Below are positions 46,681 to 58,596 of a stretch of 64,000 bases of DNA, in pieces. The stretch's first letter is position 1, and each line of letters begins with the position of its first letter. The position numbers and the translations under genes are program-made. The DNA comes from Corella eumyota (taxonomy: Eukaryota > Chordata > Ascidiacea > Phlebobranchia > Corellidae), in NCBI GenBank assembly GCA_963082875.1, contig OY720101.1:12981671-13045670 (forward strand), in the 5' to 3' direction. The notes under the pieces are model-generated. The model made no database searches. It worked only from the letters and a program-made list of their open reading frames with translations, and was not told where the DNA came from.

Positions 46681-49600
46681 ATGGATTTAAGAATTGGAAA
46701 AAAACGAAAATATTCTAACGATTGGGTAAAAAATGACCCAGAATTTAAATACCCAAAATTGGATTCGACAACAGGTAATACTTCATAAATTATCAATTTT
46801 TTTTACATTGTAAGAAATGGCATATTTATGACTAAAATTTGTATATAAAAAATATGTTAAAGTCGCCTATATTGTAAAAAAAAACGTTTTGAAAATTTTA
46901 ACATTTTGCAACGGCTTTTAAACTTAGAAAAGTAAAATTTTGTTCTAAAAGCGTTTAAGGTATCTAGTTTTGATTTTAACGTATTTTTAATATATTTAAT
47001 ATTAATATTTTATATTAAGGAGGCAAATTCGTATAACGTTACATGGTTTAGGTAGAACGGAAGTAATTAAACTTCGCATAAGCGAAATCGATTTATAAAA
47101 TGCAACGACAACAATTTAACAAAATTAAAAACAAAAATAAAAAATTATAAAAAAATAAACCATTAATATTATATCATTTATATAAATATAACAAAATCAC
47201 AATTACTCAAATTTTTTTAATTTACGAAAACTTTTTATTTAAATTACAAAAATTTGGTTTAAATTTATACAGTTTCTAGTTTTTATTTTATAGTATTAAA
47301 TTTCAATGGTTTTAAAATTTTGTAATCCGATAACCTACATTTAAAAATAGAAGATTTTGCCATAATAAACAACAATAAAAAGCTTAAAATTTAACAGGCT
47401 ATTGAATTCATAATTTGTAAAGACATCTGGAATAACATATAAGCTATACGGAATTGTATATAAAAAACATATTAATTTGAAATCAATATTTCAAAACATT
47501 TTAAAGTTTTGTTTTAAAATCTATTTTCTTTACACACTTTTTTAAAAATAAACAAAAAAGGGGTTGTCCAAAACAATAAGAAAAGGGCAATTAACCACCA
47601 TTTATTTCTCCATAACATTTTCTCAACACATAAAACAGCGACACCAAAAATTAAAAAAAATCGCGCAAGTTTTATTACAAAATTTGCACAAGACAATTTG
47701 TAAACTTCGCTTTTAAAGGCCTCATAAAACGTCTAACTACTTTTACAGTTTATTTATACCCTTATTCTAACTCTAATATTATATGTCTAATAATATGTTA
47801 TCATTATTTTATAATAGCTATAATTAATATATATATTTTCCCTATTATTTTTACGGCCTTTATTGATGCTTTTCCCTAATTATAAACTTGCCTATGCTTG
47901 TGTATACTACCTAATTTCACCTGTCTTTAAAACTGTCGTAACATTGCTTAAACATACAAATTATAGATAAAAAGTAGTGTCTCAAAATAGCTCGTTTTTG
48001 ACACGTAGTAACCCCAAGTTTGCCTTATGACGTAATAAGTATAAACTATTACGCGGTTAGCTTTCGAATTGCGTTAAGTAACCAACAACAACTTGTTGGC
48101 ATTGCAAATTTTGACATACCACGATTTTTAAAAAACTTTCGTTATATTTAAAGCGTACGCTACACATATGGTTTAAATTATTAATAGTTATGTAGGCTGT
48201 AGCTGCATTATTATAAACATATGTTAGAAAAGGCTTGTTTTATTATAAAAACAAACGACTTTAGAAATAGTTTGTTTACTAAAACACATTTAGTATTAAA
48301 ATAATAAAGCAATATATTTGGGTTTGGTGACCATGCCATAACATACCTAAAATCTTTATGTAAACATTAATACTTTTGGCATGTTTTAAATCATTAAATT
48401 GATTTTGTCATTTTTTCCCGTCGCATTGTTGTAATATTAATTGTATATCGTATTTATTATTTACTTTTATCAATGTGCGAAAAACCAAAAAAATATATAT
48501 ATATATTTTACTATTAGTTTAACACTAAAGGTTAAAACAAAGGGTTAAAGTTTAATTTGTTTGATTAAGAGTTAGGCCTTAACTTATTTGCATATTATTG
48601 ACGTCATTTTACCTATATACTTTATCCTCAAATACTTAGCTTTAAAAATAAATTCAGTTTCATCATTCTGAATACAGAAAAAAACAATATTTAAATTAAA
48701 AAATAGTAAAAACAAACTGAATTTTCTTACTTTAACTGTTGTTATGTTTTTTGACATATTAAAATAACATTTAACAAACATAGCGTTTTAGGCTATTACA
48801 TTCTCCTTTTATTGCCTAATTTTTGTTTGAATAACAGTAACATTTGATATTTGCTTAATGATAACGTTAGCTAAAATAAAACGGCTTTATGTAGATAATA
48901 AGACTAGGTGTATGTAAAATAGCTATAATATCAACATTGTGTGTTAAATTTCTACTTGAAATATTGTTTTTTAGGTCCTGTGTTTAACATTAATGGAACT
49001 AAAATTGAGAAAAATTCAATATTTGGTTGTAATACAGTTTATCAAATTAATATGAATTTGGAAAATGGAGGTAAGTTTAAAATTTTTGCTCGTTTTAGAA
49101 TAATAATTAGACAAAATAGACTGACAACGGCAGCTTGAGATTGTACTAGTAAAATATCAACCACCAATTTAATATCCCAAACTGCCACAGGCAACTCGAG
49201 ACCGGGTCGGAGTAACTGATGTTACTCTATGTTTAAGTTGCGCATTCGACTTTCCCATATCGAGGATAAACATATATACAAAAAAATAGCTTGAACTATA
49301 AATTTAGCCATTCCCTGTACAGAGAAGTTGACAAAAGCATCATTCTAGGCCACTATCTTTTTTAATTTAATACCTATTTCCTTTTACACAACAAAGAAAT
49401 TGTAAGTCTTTAGGTATTTTGTAGATAAACAGCCCCTTCCTCAGGCCTTAAAGAATAAGATTACCAGATTTCAAAGACCAACAACCGATTTTGTTAAAAC
49501 GAAATTGTTTCAGAAAATAGAAAATGATATTCATGATATCAAGAAGCCTTTGGTATGCATTATTCATGGCTTTCCGGGCTCTGGGAAATCAGAAATCGGC

Positions 49601-52063
49601 TGTTCTCTTGCTGAATTATTCCCATTCGAAGAGTCAGACTTGTTTGTAAAATTCCATATTCAGTGCTCTGACAAACGCCATGTTATCAAAGACGAATTGG
49701 TCAAACTACTAAATGAAATTAAGAGCAATAATTTGCTGCCGCCTGGACAAAACCTCGAAGCAGTCAAGGCCCATTTGAACGACGGTTACCCCGATCCGTT
49801 TATCGATATTTTAAACACGATCCAACTACCAGTACTCATACTAATAGAAGACCCGACTCGAAGCGAACGAAAGTTTCTGAAACAATTTGTAACTTCGTGC
49901 CTAAAAGCGGAGTCGTGTATACATTTATATATTACTGCCCGCAACAAAAACATTGGCTTGCCAGGATATGGCAGAACTAAATCACTAGAGAATTGTGTAT
50001 ACTATCAAGTAGATGGGTTCAGCATTGACGAAGCTATCGAATTCCTTCAACCCCGTGACAATGATGATATAGAGCTGCAAGCGGTGAAAGTAATCGCTGA
50101 AAAAATAAGCTGCTCTCCGCTTGGCCTTATAGCAGTAAGGGCACACTGCCATCAGGTGGACATGTCTTATGAGGATTATTTGGATTATTTCACTGACCCG
50201 GAAACCCAATTATTTGCTCACAATAGCGAGATAGAGCACTTAAAAGCCGAATACGGAGATCACGTCATTCATCTGTTTACAGCTATTGTTACGTTGCTTA
50301 AACCGGTAGATGGCGCTAGTGCGTTAGCGGACAACGCGTGGACGCTCATGAAAATGGCGTCGTACTGCCACCATGCGGGTATTCCGCCGCTAATGTTCGA
50401 GCGATTTTTACAGCAAAATCGCCAAGATGAAGATATTTCAGTTAAAGCGCTAAGTCACAAAAATAGGGTTGAAGCGGGGGCGGCGATCACCCATTTATCG
50501 GACAGTGGAATCTGTAAACTAGACGGAGCCAAAAAAAGTAACCGCGATTGTGTAATTTCGTACCATCAAGCAGTAGCTACAGCTGTCCAAATGGCAATTA
50601 AGTCAGAACCTACATCGTATCTAGAATACCTGAAGCAAACGGTCACCGCTTTGGCTAGCATGGTCCATAAAGACATGCGACAAACTAAAGACAATCAGTT
50701 TATGAACAAAATGGCGCCGCATATTGAAGCCGTAATCAGCCACGCTGAAGAAAAGATGAATTTTGATAAGACAATAAGTTTAGACAAGAGCAATTTCTTG
50801 TTTTGGATGTTGATGTGTCATCTTTATGAAGTGATAGGCATTGTAAGGAGTCTCGGTACTTTGTCCTACAAAGAGAGTTCAGAGAATAGCCTAAACAAAG
50901 CAACGCAAGTGATATTTAACTTTATATCAATCCTTACGAAAAACGCTACTAGCATAGAATCCGTGAGTTTAAAACCCGATAAGCCCTACCAAGAACTAGC
51001 TAATGACATTGTCCAGGGCAGCATTAAAGCAGGGGACAAGATTTTACCGTCGTTTGGGTCAGGAGTATTGGATGAATACATTTCGAATATCTTGCAGATG
51101 AAAGACAAAGAATTAGATTACTTGAAAACAAGAGAAAACGAAAAGGCTGACGACATTGACAAAATCCGAGAAAGGTACAACAAGTCCGTGGGCCTAAATA
51201 CTGACACCATCACAGACATAAGAAACTGTGCGACTCTGTTTCTAAACGAAGACAGGCATTGTCGAATGATATTCTGCGAAAGGCTGGCCTCGATTTTGCA
51301 CACTTGGGGTCGCGTTTTACTATACTACAACGTTGACATAACGCCAGATTTTCGAGACCGCTTTAAGTTTTATTCGCAACTGTCGAGAGAAATATCAAGG
51401 CAATGTTTTGAAGATACCAAAGTCAGAATCTTATTCGAGCACTTAGCCTCTATAAGCGTCGTCCCTATAATGATAAAAGGTCTTAGCAAGACCAATACTC
51501 TAGAAAAAGATAAAACACATTTGGAGTGTCGTGAAATCCTATTGTCTTTAATAGAATGCGAGAACGATGTAGGTTCTGACGATGACTACTACGAGCATGG
51601 TCATGTTAAAGAAATCCAAGGTTCAGAGTACACTAAAATGATTCTACGGCGATTTCTTATTCGAATCAATGCGCGGTTGTTGAACTCACACAAAAACGAC
51701 CCTGAATTTATTAAATCTGGTGACGAAACTTACGACGAACTAAAATCACTTTCCATTAAAAACAAGGAGTTGATTATGGCGCCAAAATGCTTAGTCTATT
51801 GTGGAAAATACCAAGCTGCAAAGGGTGATTACAGTCGAAGCGCGGATGACTTTTTAGCCGCCCTAGAAGCAGGAATTCGCCAATCTAGTAACCTATACGC
51901 TTGGGCGTGCTACAACCTAGCTAGAGTTGTTAATACTGGCGACCTTTCAACCCACAAGAATGCTGCCATTATTCGATGCCAAGACGCGCTTGACCAGAAG
52001 GAACAACCAGACGGTGACTTAATTGAAAAACTAACCGTGCTTTTAAAAGCCCTCAAACAATGA
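46681..52063 (+). CDS. STAND NTPase (NB-ARC/NACHT-like) with TPR-like C-terminus, 3 exons, 948 aa
   Basis: Exons 46681-46774, 48975-49070 and 49407-52063. The third acceptor (TGTAAG at 49406) is chosen because it alone keeps phase; the stronger-looking TTTAG at 49413 gives a stop. N-terminus: basic MDLRIGKKRKYSNDW. Exon 2 encodes a 32-residue Asn/Gly-rich piece, GPVFNINGTKIEKNSIFG then NTVYQINMN. Exon 3 gives the NTPase: P-loop VCIIHGFPGSGKSEIG, Walker B-like PVLILIEDP, an arginine after LYITA like the NB-ARC sensor, and YYQVDGFSIDEAIEFLQ matching the GLS..EA motif. Helical C-terminus with a TPR-like unit (CLVYCGKYQAAKGDYSRSAD). STAND ATPases act as switches in immunity and cell death. There is no LRR, CARD, DEATH or TIR that I can see. 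AATAAA lies at 52073. The 2.6-kb exon is richer in GC than neighbouring exons. Confidence 0.85.
46775..48612. other. Large first intron of the STAND gene, left part
   Basis: AT-rich. A minus-strand open frame at 47514-47696 encodes two hydrophobic stretches but has no ATG at its start; not accepted as a gene. Confidence 0.4.
48613..48757 (-). CDS. Possible two-exon start of a nested minus-strand gene
   Basis: ATG at 48757 opens MSKNITTVK, followed at 48731 by a good donor (GTAAGA). An acceptor TTCTGTATTCAG leads at 48667 into NDETEFIFKAKYLRIKYIG with a donor GTAAAA after 48613. Phase is consistent. F.AKYL recalls the first strand of PTB domains, but this is a short match and no third exon could be found toward 47.5 kb. 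It lies in the large STAND intron, antisense. It may be chance or a gene remnant. Confidence 0.25.
49171..49279 (+). mobile_element. SINE tail fragment
   Basis: AATATCCCAAACTGCCACAG to CATATCGAGGATAAAC, little diverged, without head or core. Second STAND intron, 100 bp after exon 2. Confidence 0.85.
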
Positions 52064-52868
52064 AAATTGTCAAATAAATATTTTTGTTGTAAATTACCCA
52101 TTTTGTTTTAAGTTTTTTCTTTTTTTAATTGTGCAATAAAAACGTAATAAATGTTTTAGATACCTAAAATAAATGTTTTTATAAACTTAAAAAGATGTCA
52201 ATTAACACAAGCATAGGGGGTATTAAATTTTTAAAGATTTATAGGACAGTTCTCTTTAAAAACAAACAAAATTGTAATTAAAATTTTTACCAATAAAATC
52301 TAATTTCAATCAACAAATAATAAAAACGCTCTAACGTTTTAAAAATACTATTAAATAAAAATATTGAGGACAAAAAAAAGGATATAAAAAAAAGAAAAAC
52401 TCGTGATACAAAAAGTTTGTTATTAACCCACAATAGTCAAAACCGTTGTTTGTTTATATCGTTTATCCTCAACTCGTGGTCCTTTTATTTCCAAACAGTA
52501 ACCAAACTTAAAACGACTTTACTGTTGAACAAGCTGTATTAAAACACATAAAAATGTCATAATTTTTGTAGAAACCTAACGCAATAAAAACAGTTGTTAT
52601 TTAGACTGTTAAAGTGTATAAAATCCACAAACGATTTATAATAAAGTTAGAGAGGTAAAGGAATTAAGTTCAATTAAAGTAATCGATTTATACATTGGTC
52701 ATATATTTAGATTAGGTACAACCCCATTTTGTTTTTTTCTAAATGTCCCTATATGAAAAAATGTATTTATTCTTTCTGTAGAGAATATTAAAAACTGTTT
52801 TATTTTTCCAGAAAATAATACCCAACCTCAATTCTTAAATAAAAAATCTTAATTACAATTTTACAAAT
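52064..52868. other. STAND 3' flank and LAMTOR4 upstream region
   Basis: AT-rich. An acceptor-like TTTTATTTTTCCAG ends at 52811, 57 bp before the LAMTOR4 start codon; it could end a 5' UTR intron or accept a spliced leader. No other feature. Confidence 0.4.
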
Positions 52869-53156
52869 ATGGGAGATGCTGATATTCACGTTAAGAACAT
52901 GGAGGCAATATCCGACCAACTTGGATTTCTAATAGTAAACGAAGAAGGTGCCGTACTTAATTCACATGGGGATTTAATAAACGATGTTAACACGGCCAAA
53001 GTTTTAGCAAGAATGGTAAAATTAGCTTGGAAAGTGAAGCTCGGAAATCAAAGTGATCAAGTTAATAGACTGAGTCTGATTTTTTCGAATCACATGTACA
53101 TGGCAACCGTATCTAAGGGACGAATTTATGTTGTTAAGCGACCGTATTTACCATAA
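52869..53156 (+). CDS. LAMTOR4: Ragulator subunit LAMTOR4, intronless, 95 aa
   Basis: The core SDQLGFLIVNEEGAVLNSHG then DLIND matches [20 protein letters not shown] then DLEND of human LAMTOR4. RLSLIFSNHMYMATVSKGRI followed by YVVKR matches [25 protein letters not shown]. Length (human 99 aa) and the roadblock-type order of helix and strands fit. LAMTOR1-5 form Ragulator on the lysosome, which anchors Rag GTPases and mTORC1. A single exon, unlike the neighbours; ATG context is AAATATGG. Confidence 0.95.
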   Translation: MGDADIHVKNMEAISDQLGFLIVNEEGAVLNSHGDLINDVNTAKVLARMVKLAWKVKLGNQSDQVNRLSLIFSNHMYMATVSKGRIYVVKRPYLP

Positions 53157-53460
53157 AAAACTTTTATTTTATTTTTGGAATTATATTGATTATTATATAT
53201 TTAACATAAAAAAAATTATTTTTTATTAAAAATAATGTAAACACTGTTTAAAATATGTTTTTATTTATTTTGAACATTATTTTTTAAATTAAATTTTTAT
53301 GCATCATTCTATATATTATTACCAAGGTTTAAAAATGTTAATAAAATTGTAAACGAATTTTAAATTAAATTTACATATTGGTTGAATAATATTAATTCAT
53401 GTATCTACACAAAAAATATAGATGTTTTTATTTTAGTAAATTTATATTAAAATTAATAGA
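53157..53460. other. Short LAMTOR4-INO80B spacer
   Basis: AT-rich 304 bp holding the LAMTOR4 3' end and INO80B 5' end. TTTATTTTAG and ATTAATAG precede the INO80B ATG. Confidence 0.4.
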
Positions 53461-55024
53461 ATGGAATTTTCACCTCCTACTAAAAAAGGTAAAAAAAAGA
53501 AAGTGATAAAATAATAAATAATAATGCAAACTAACATCATTTATATAAGCTTATGCAAAATCTGTATTTAAAATCAATTTTTTTTATTTACATATATCAA
53601 GACATAAAATTATATGATTTTTTTTGTAATATTTTTAATTTCTGCTTAACTATTTATCTACATAAAATCCAAACAAAATATTTTTTTAATTTTAAAGCTA
53701 CAACATTTAATAAGTAAAATAAATCTTTTGATAATTAAAGGTGGAAATCAAGGAATGTTAAAAAGATCAAGTCGAGAAAAAAGACAAAAGAAATTCTTTG
53801 ATGAACCAGTGAAAATAAAACCAATTTTAAAAGTTAAAATTAAACCGAAATCAAAGTTGCCTGAAAATAAGTAAAAAAAATTCTAATTGGTCAAAATAAA
53901 TAAGTAAAAAAAATTATTTTTTATAATATATTCAATTAGTTATTTTAATTATATATATACAAAATCTTTTGCATAAAATTTTATGTTATTTAAAAATTCC
54001 AGACTAGCTAAGGCAAATGAAGTACTTTGTTCAGCTACAGAAATTGATGTTACAACAACATCAACCAAGGTAAAAACTTAAACTAAAAAAGGCATTTATT
54101 TAACAAATAAATACTTCAAAGTTCTACATCCATATAGAATGGAGCCTAGTGGACGTAATATTTATGTATGTATAAGTATGTCCAATTAATAATCCTACAA
54201 AATTTAAAATACTGCCGTTTTTGGTGCAAGGGTAAATTATTAAGGGCAAATATTGGTAAAAAGTTGCAACCATATTACAACAATTAAAATCCTGACTGGC
54301 GAGCTATTGCCTGGTTTAGACTAAAGTATAGAAATACAGACAGAATTAACATAGTTCAAATTTTTTTTTAGGTAGATGACGAAGATGCTTGGCTAGATGC
54401 TTTGGAGAAAGGAGAACTGGATGACAAAGGTGATCTTCCAAGGAGGAAAGATCCACTTCTCACTGCTCGTCAAAGAGCAAAGTTAGATCGGAATGATAAT
54501 TTAATCGAAGAGGTGGTTCTTCCTAAAGAGGAGCTAACAGAAGAGCAAAAGATAAAAAAGGATGAAAAGAATAGGAAAAGAAAATTACAGGTAATTCAAA
54601 AAATAAATTTTAAATTATCCGAATATTTATTTTTCCTCAATTTTGAAAAGCTAATTTATTTTTTATAACACTTTTACAAATTATTTTTTAGGCTGTCAAA
54701 AGAGCTGAAGAAAATAAAAACCAAACGATTAAAAAACTAGTCGAAGGGACAAGACAAAATAAAGACAAGTCAAAAAATGCAACACAAAACAACCAATCAA
54801 TGATTAAATATATAAGTACTATTAACACATGGTCTTTATGTTATCCAGAAGGTTACGACTACCCTTTGAAACCAACAAAACCATCACCAGTTTTAAAGAA
54901 AAAATTTTGCGAAATTTGTAATGCCCCTAAAAAATATAACTGTTCGAAAACCGGTGTTAATTTGTGTAGCTTGAAATGCTATAAAGTGAATTTATCCAAT
55001 AAAAATATTGTATTAGTTTCTTAG
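53461..55024 (+). CDS. INO80B: INO80 complex subunit B (PAPA-1 and zf-HIT domains), 5 exons, 258 aa
   Basis: Exons 53461-53488, 53741-53870, 54003-54069, 54372-54590, 54692-55024 (777 nt, phases agree). A basic N-terminus (SSREKRQKKFFDEPVKIKP) is followed by an acidic DDEDAWLDALEKGELDDKGD and LTARQRAKLDRND, the PAPA-1 signature shared with human INO80B/yeast Ies2. A charged coiled stretch (EELTEEQKIKKDEKNRKRKL) follows. The HIT-type zinc finger closes the protein: CEICNAPKKYNCSKTGVNLC followed by SLKCYK, with the expected cysteine spacing. It acts in nucleosome remodelling by INO80. Human INO80B is longer (356 aa), mainly in the linker. Confidence 0.94.
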
Positions 55025-55390
55025 CATTTGTTTGTATGTTTTTCGTTTTAAATTTAATAGAATATTGAAAAAAATTATGTTTTTTGGGGAAAAAATTTAT
55101 ATGTTTTAAGAAATCAAATAGATTATAAGCTAAAAAATGAAAAGTTAGTATTAAAAAAGAATATTTAGGTTTCTAATTATGTAAAAAAACGGAATAAAAA
55201 TTGGCAATAAATCAGATTTGGGATTGCAATTAAACGACAATCTGATTTTATATAATACTTTTTTAAAACACAAGTTTTAAATATCTAGTTATCAATTAAA
55301 AAACTTTTCATTTTAAATATTATATATTAAAAAAATTAAATTAATAGTTTCTTTGTTATTTAACAGGAATTTGCGTAATTGCCGAATAGA
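55025..55390. other. INO80B 3' flank
   Basis: AT-rich; probable 3' UTR of INO80B. No separate feature. Confidence 0.4.
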
Positions 55391-55510
55391 TCACGTGACG
55401 CGATACTCGCTTGTGATTGGCCAAACGCGACCTGTTCTGTCAGTGGTCGGGCAATTTTGGAGGCCATTTTCTATTCGCCATTCAAGAAATTCCCAGATCC
55501 AATCAGAAAG
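55391..55510 (+). promoter_or_regulatory. NFYA promoter with CCAAT boxes, E-box and YY1-like sites
   Basis: GC-richer island within AT-rich DNA. TCACGTGA at 55391, GATTGG at 55415 (reverse CCAATC), GGCCATTTTC at 55462 and CGCCATTC nearby (YY1-like, typical at start sites), and CCAATCAG at 55499. A donor AAAA/GTAAGT at 55522 ends an untranslated first exon, and the acceptor TTACAG at 55925 starts the coding exon. Confidence 0.7.
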
Positions 55511-55968
55511 GTTATCATAAAAGTAAGTCAATTCAACGATATTTATAACTGAATAGTTTGTTCACTAGCACTAACTAAAGCGTTTTTGTATTTTCTGTTA
55601 GTTTTTATTTATTTTTTGCTATTCGAGTTTTTAGGCTAAGCAGACAAAATTTTTGACATAACTTTATTTTTGTTTCTGTCCGCCTAAAAGCGCATTGCTA
55701 CAAGCGTTTAAATGACCACAAAAACTTAATTATGAAGATACAAAAGAAAAATACTTTAAAAATAATCAAAATGTTAAAAGTAAAGATAATATTTATGGTT
55801 TTTAGACTGACAATAATTTATAATTAAAATTAAATTACAGAATCTCATATTTTCAAAAAAGTTATACCCAATAGCAAAAATAACATTATAAAATAAAGCA
55901 AAAAATAATTTATTATTTGTTACAGATTCTTGCCAAGCAATTGCGGTACAACGACAAACAGACAAATT

Positions 55969-58596
55969 ATGGAAGGGCAAACGGTTAATGTCGCTAGTGG
56001 AGAAAACTCCATACAAGCGCAACTTGTTCAAACAACAGGACCTAATGGCCAACCCACGTTTCAGGTTAATTAAACCACAAATATTTAATTCAACTTACAA
56101 AAATTAAAATCTAATTCAGAAATATCAAAAAAAAGAATAACTTGGATGTCTAAAAAAATAGGCCTATATCATATATTCGAAAATAACTTTCGTCCTAATT
56201 TCTGTTATCCAAGTTTTTGTGTTTCAAATCATTTTTAATATAATGCCTATGTTTGTAAAATAGTTGACCTAATAAATGCAATTAAAACAATAAAAAATAA
56301 AAATGTAATTATTTTTACTGAAAAAAAACACAGATTTCATTGCCTAAATATTTTCAATATTAACACCCCGAAATTAATTGATTTTTAAAAAACAACTATA
56401 CCTACTAACAAGTGGTGTTAAAATATTTTTAAACCTTAAAAAATAATGTTTTTAGTTGGTTACGATGAATGGGAATCAACTGATTCAACAACCAGTTCAA
56501 CAACAACAACAACAACAAATTGTAATACAATCTGGTAACAACCAATTAAACCAATCTGTTCAGGTAAATAACATCAAAAAATAAGTCAATAATCTTTATT
56601 TTTGTATTTATTTATCCTCGATGCGGGAAGGTCGACTTTCTAGTCTAAACATAGAGTAACATCAGTTACTCTGACCCAGTCTCAAGTTACCTTTATCAGT
56701 TTGGGATATTATGTTGAATATAATTGCCCGATAATTATTAGCTGCTGATTAAGTGTTTGCACAGCAAGAATTTATAAGCTTAAGAGCACCTTACTTATGG
56801 AAGCAGTGGGAATTGAACCCAAGAACACTGTAGTAAAGCTAAATGTACTAACCACTATATAACGCTGCCAGTTAATTAAATCAGGGGTTATAATTTTTTT
56901 ATTTTTAGGAGGTAAATATCGGTCAAAATCAAAGTAATATTCAATTTATTCAAACTGCAACTGGTTTGCAAGTACAAGGATTAAACAACAACGCAGCTCA
57001 AATTGTTGTGCAACAACCACAACAGCAACAACAACAGGTTCAACAAAAACTAAACACCTAAAATTTCACAAACCAAAAGTTTACTTTCTCAACCAAATCT
57101 TTTATATAAAATTTTTAGGTTCCTGCTGGTATGGCACAAGTTATTTTACAAACAGATGGAAATAACTCAAACCCAACACAACTAATTCAAGTAATTCTAA
57201 AATTTAAAGTTGATTAGATAAACCAAATTAGACACCATTATGTAAAAATCCTATGACACCATCTTTAACGCTAATATTGTCTCAAAAAAGATAAAATTTT
57301 AAATATATATATACTTTATATTTAAAAAAATCTTAATTTAAACTTAGAATATTTAGCGCTACAGAATTTTATCAATTCAGGTAACAAAATTTATTATTTT
57401 TTATTTAAATTCAGGTTGGCAACAGTACTCAAGGAGGCCAGGTTGTTTTACAACAAGTCAACCCACAAAGCGTCACAGCAAACTCTATAAACTTGGGTGG
57501 AATGCAAAATAGTGGAATTATAATGGTAAGAGTTAAACTATTAAGAAAAAATAAAAGCTAATGCCATAAGTCAGTGTTGCTTAAACACTAAGGACTTATT
57601 AATCATCAAAAATTTATAATCATCAAAAATTTATTTTTACCCTTATTTACCCACAGATGGTCCCAAATGGCAACGGGACCTTACAAAGGGTGCAACTAGG
57701 TTCAGGTTCGACTACCGGGGCTGAGGTTTTGGAAGAAGAACCTCTATATGTAAACGCAAAACAATATCACAGAATTTTAAAAAGGAGACAAGCTAGAGCC
57801 AAGTTAGAAGCTGACGGAAGATTACCAAAAGAAAGAAAGGTAAGACACCACAAAAACTTTAAACAACTGTAAAACCAAATATATTAAATACATTTTTTAT
57901 TCAATAACTCAATAAAAAAAAATTTTGTCTATTTTTGGCCAAAATTTTGTGAACCCGTATTAATTTTTCAAAATATATCCGACAGAAATACCTGCATGAG
58001 TCACGGCACAAACATGCCATGATGAGAAACAGAGGCAACGGCGGGCGATTCAACTCAGGGGGCAATAAGGTAAAAATATTAAATTTTTTTATTTGATTGG
58101 TTATATATATATAAATCTTAAGTATGTCAAATTTAAAAGCCTTTAAAATAAATAAACTACCATTTGTGGTGAGCAGATAAATTATCACAGGCACATATTA
58201 GTTACAATTTAAGACCATACAAAGACAATTAAATTAAAAGTAATTGACTAGTTTACATGAAAATAACAATTTTCTTAATTTTAGGACGACGATTTTGTAT
58301 CTGAACTCCATACCAGTATTGACAATATGACCACATCACATCACACCAACACACAAAATCAGAAACCTCTTATATCTACAACTACAAGTGGGTCAGATTA
58401 CAGTAACCAAGAAGCTACGGACATTATGTTAAAAAACCTTTTAGACGAGAGCACTCGAATTTCACAGCATAATATGAACCATGTTTTGTTAGGGTCGGCC
58501 GATATTTTATTACAGTCTAATGCACAAGAGCAACTTTTAGGTAAAAATAATAATTCAACTAGGGAATTTACATCAATAACGTCTTCAGGGCTATAG
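55969..58596 (+). CDS. NFYA: NF-YA, CCAAT-binding factor subunit A, 8 coding exons, 364 aa
   Basis: Coding exons 55969-56064, 56456-56563, 56909-57037, 57119-57190, 57415-57525, 57657-57839, 57986-58069, 58285-58596; 1095 nt, every exon in phase 0. The N-terminal two thirds are the Gln-rich activation domain (VQQQQQQQIVIQS, VVQQPQQQQQQ). The conserved core follows: EEPLYVNAKQYHRILKRRQA (NF-YB/NF-YC binding helix), then a linker ADGRLPKERK, then YLHESRHKHAMMRNRGNGGR, the CCAAT-reading helix with its invariant His and Arg residues. Human NF-YA is 347 aa. A Ser/Thr-rich tail of about 100 residues is longer than in vertebrates. All exons being phase 0 would allow skipping of Gln-rich exons, as known for the vertebrate gene. 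Confidence 0.97.
56612..56873 (-). mobile_element. SINE copy
   Basis: TTTATCCTCGATGCGGGAAGG, CTGACCCAGTCTCAAGTTAC, GGGAATTGAACCC and CCACTATATAACGCTGCCAG. NFYA intron; ends about 35 bp before the exon at 56909. Part of the core is deleted. Confidence 0.87.

Noticed and set aside
47514-47696. 60-residue minus-strand frame with two hydrophobic stretches
   Set aside because: No ATG at its start (opens with TTG), no splice partner and AT-driven hydrophobicity; could not be tied to the 48.6-kb exons.
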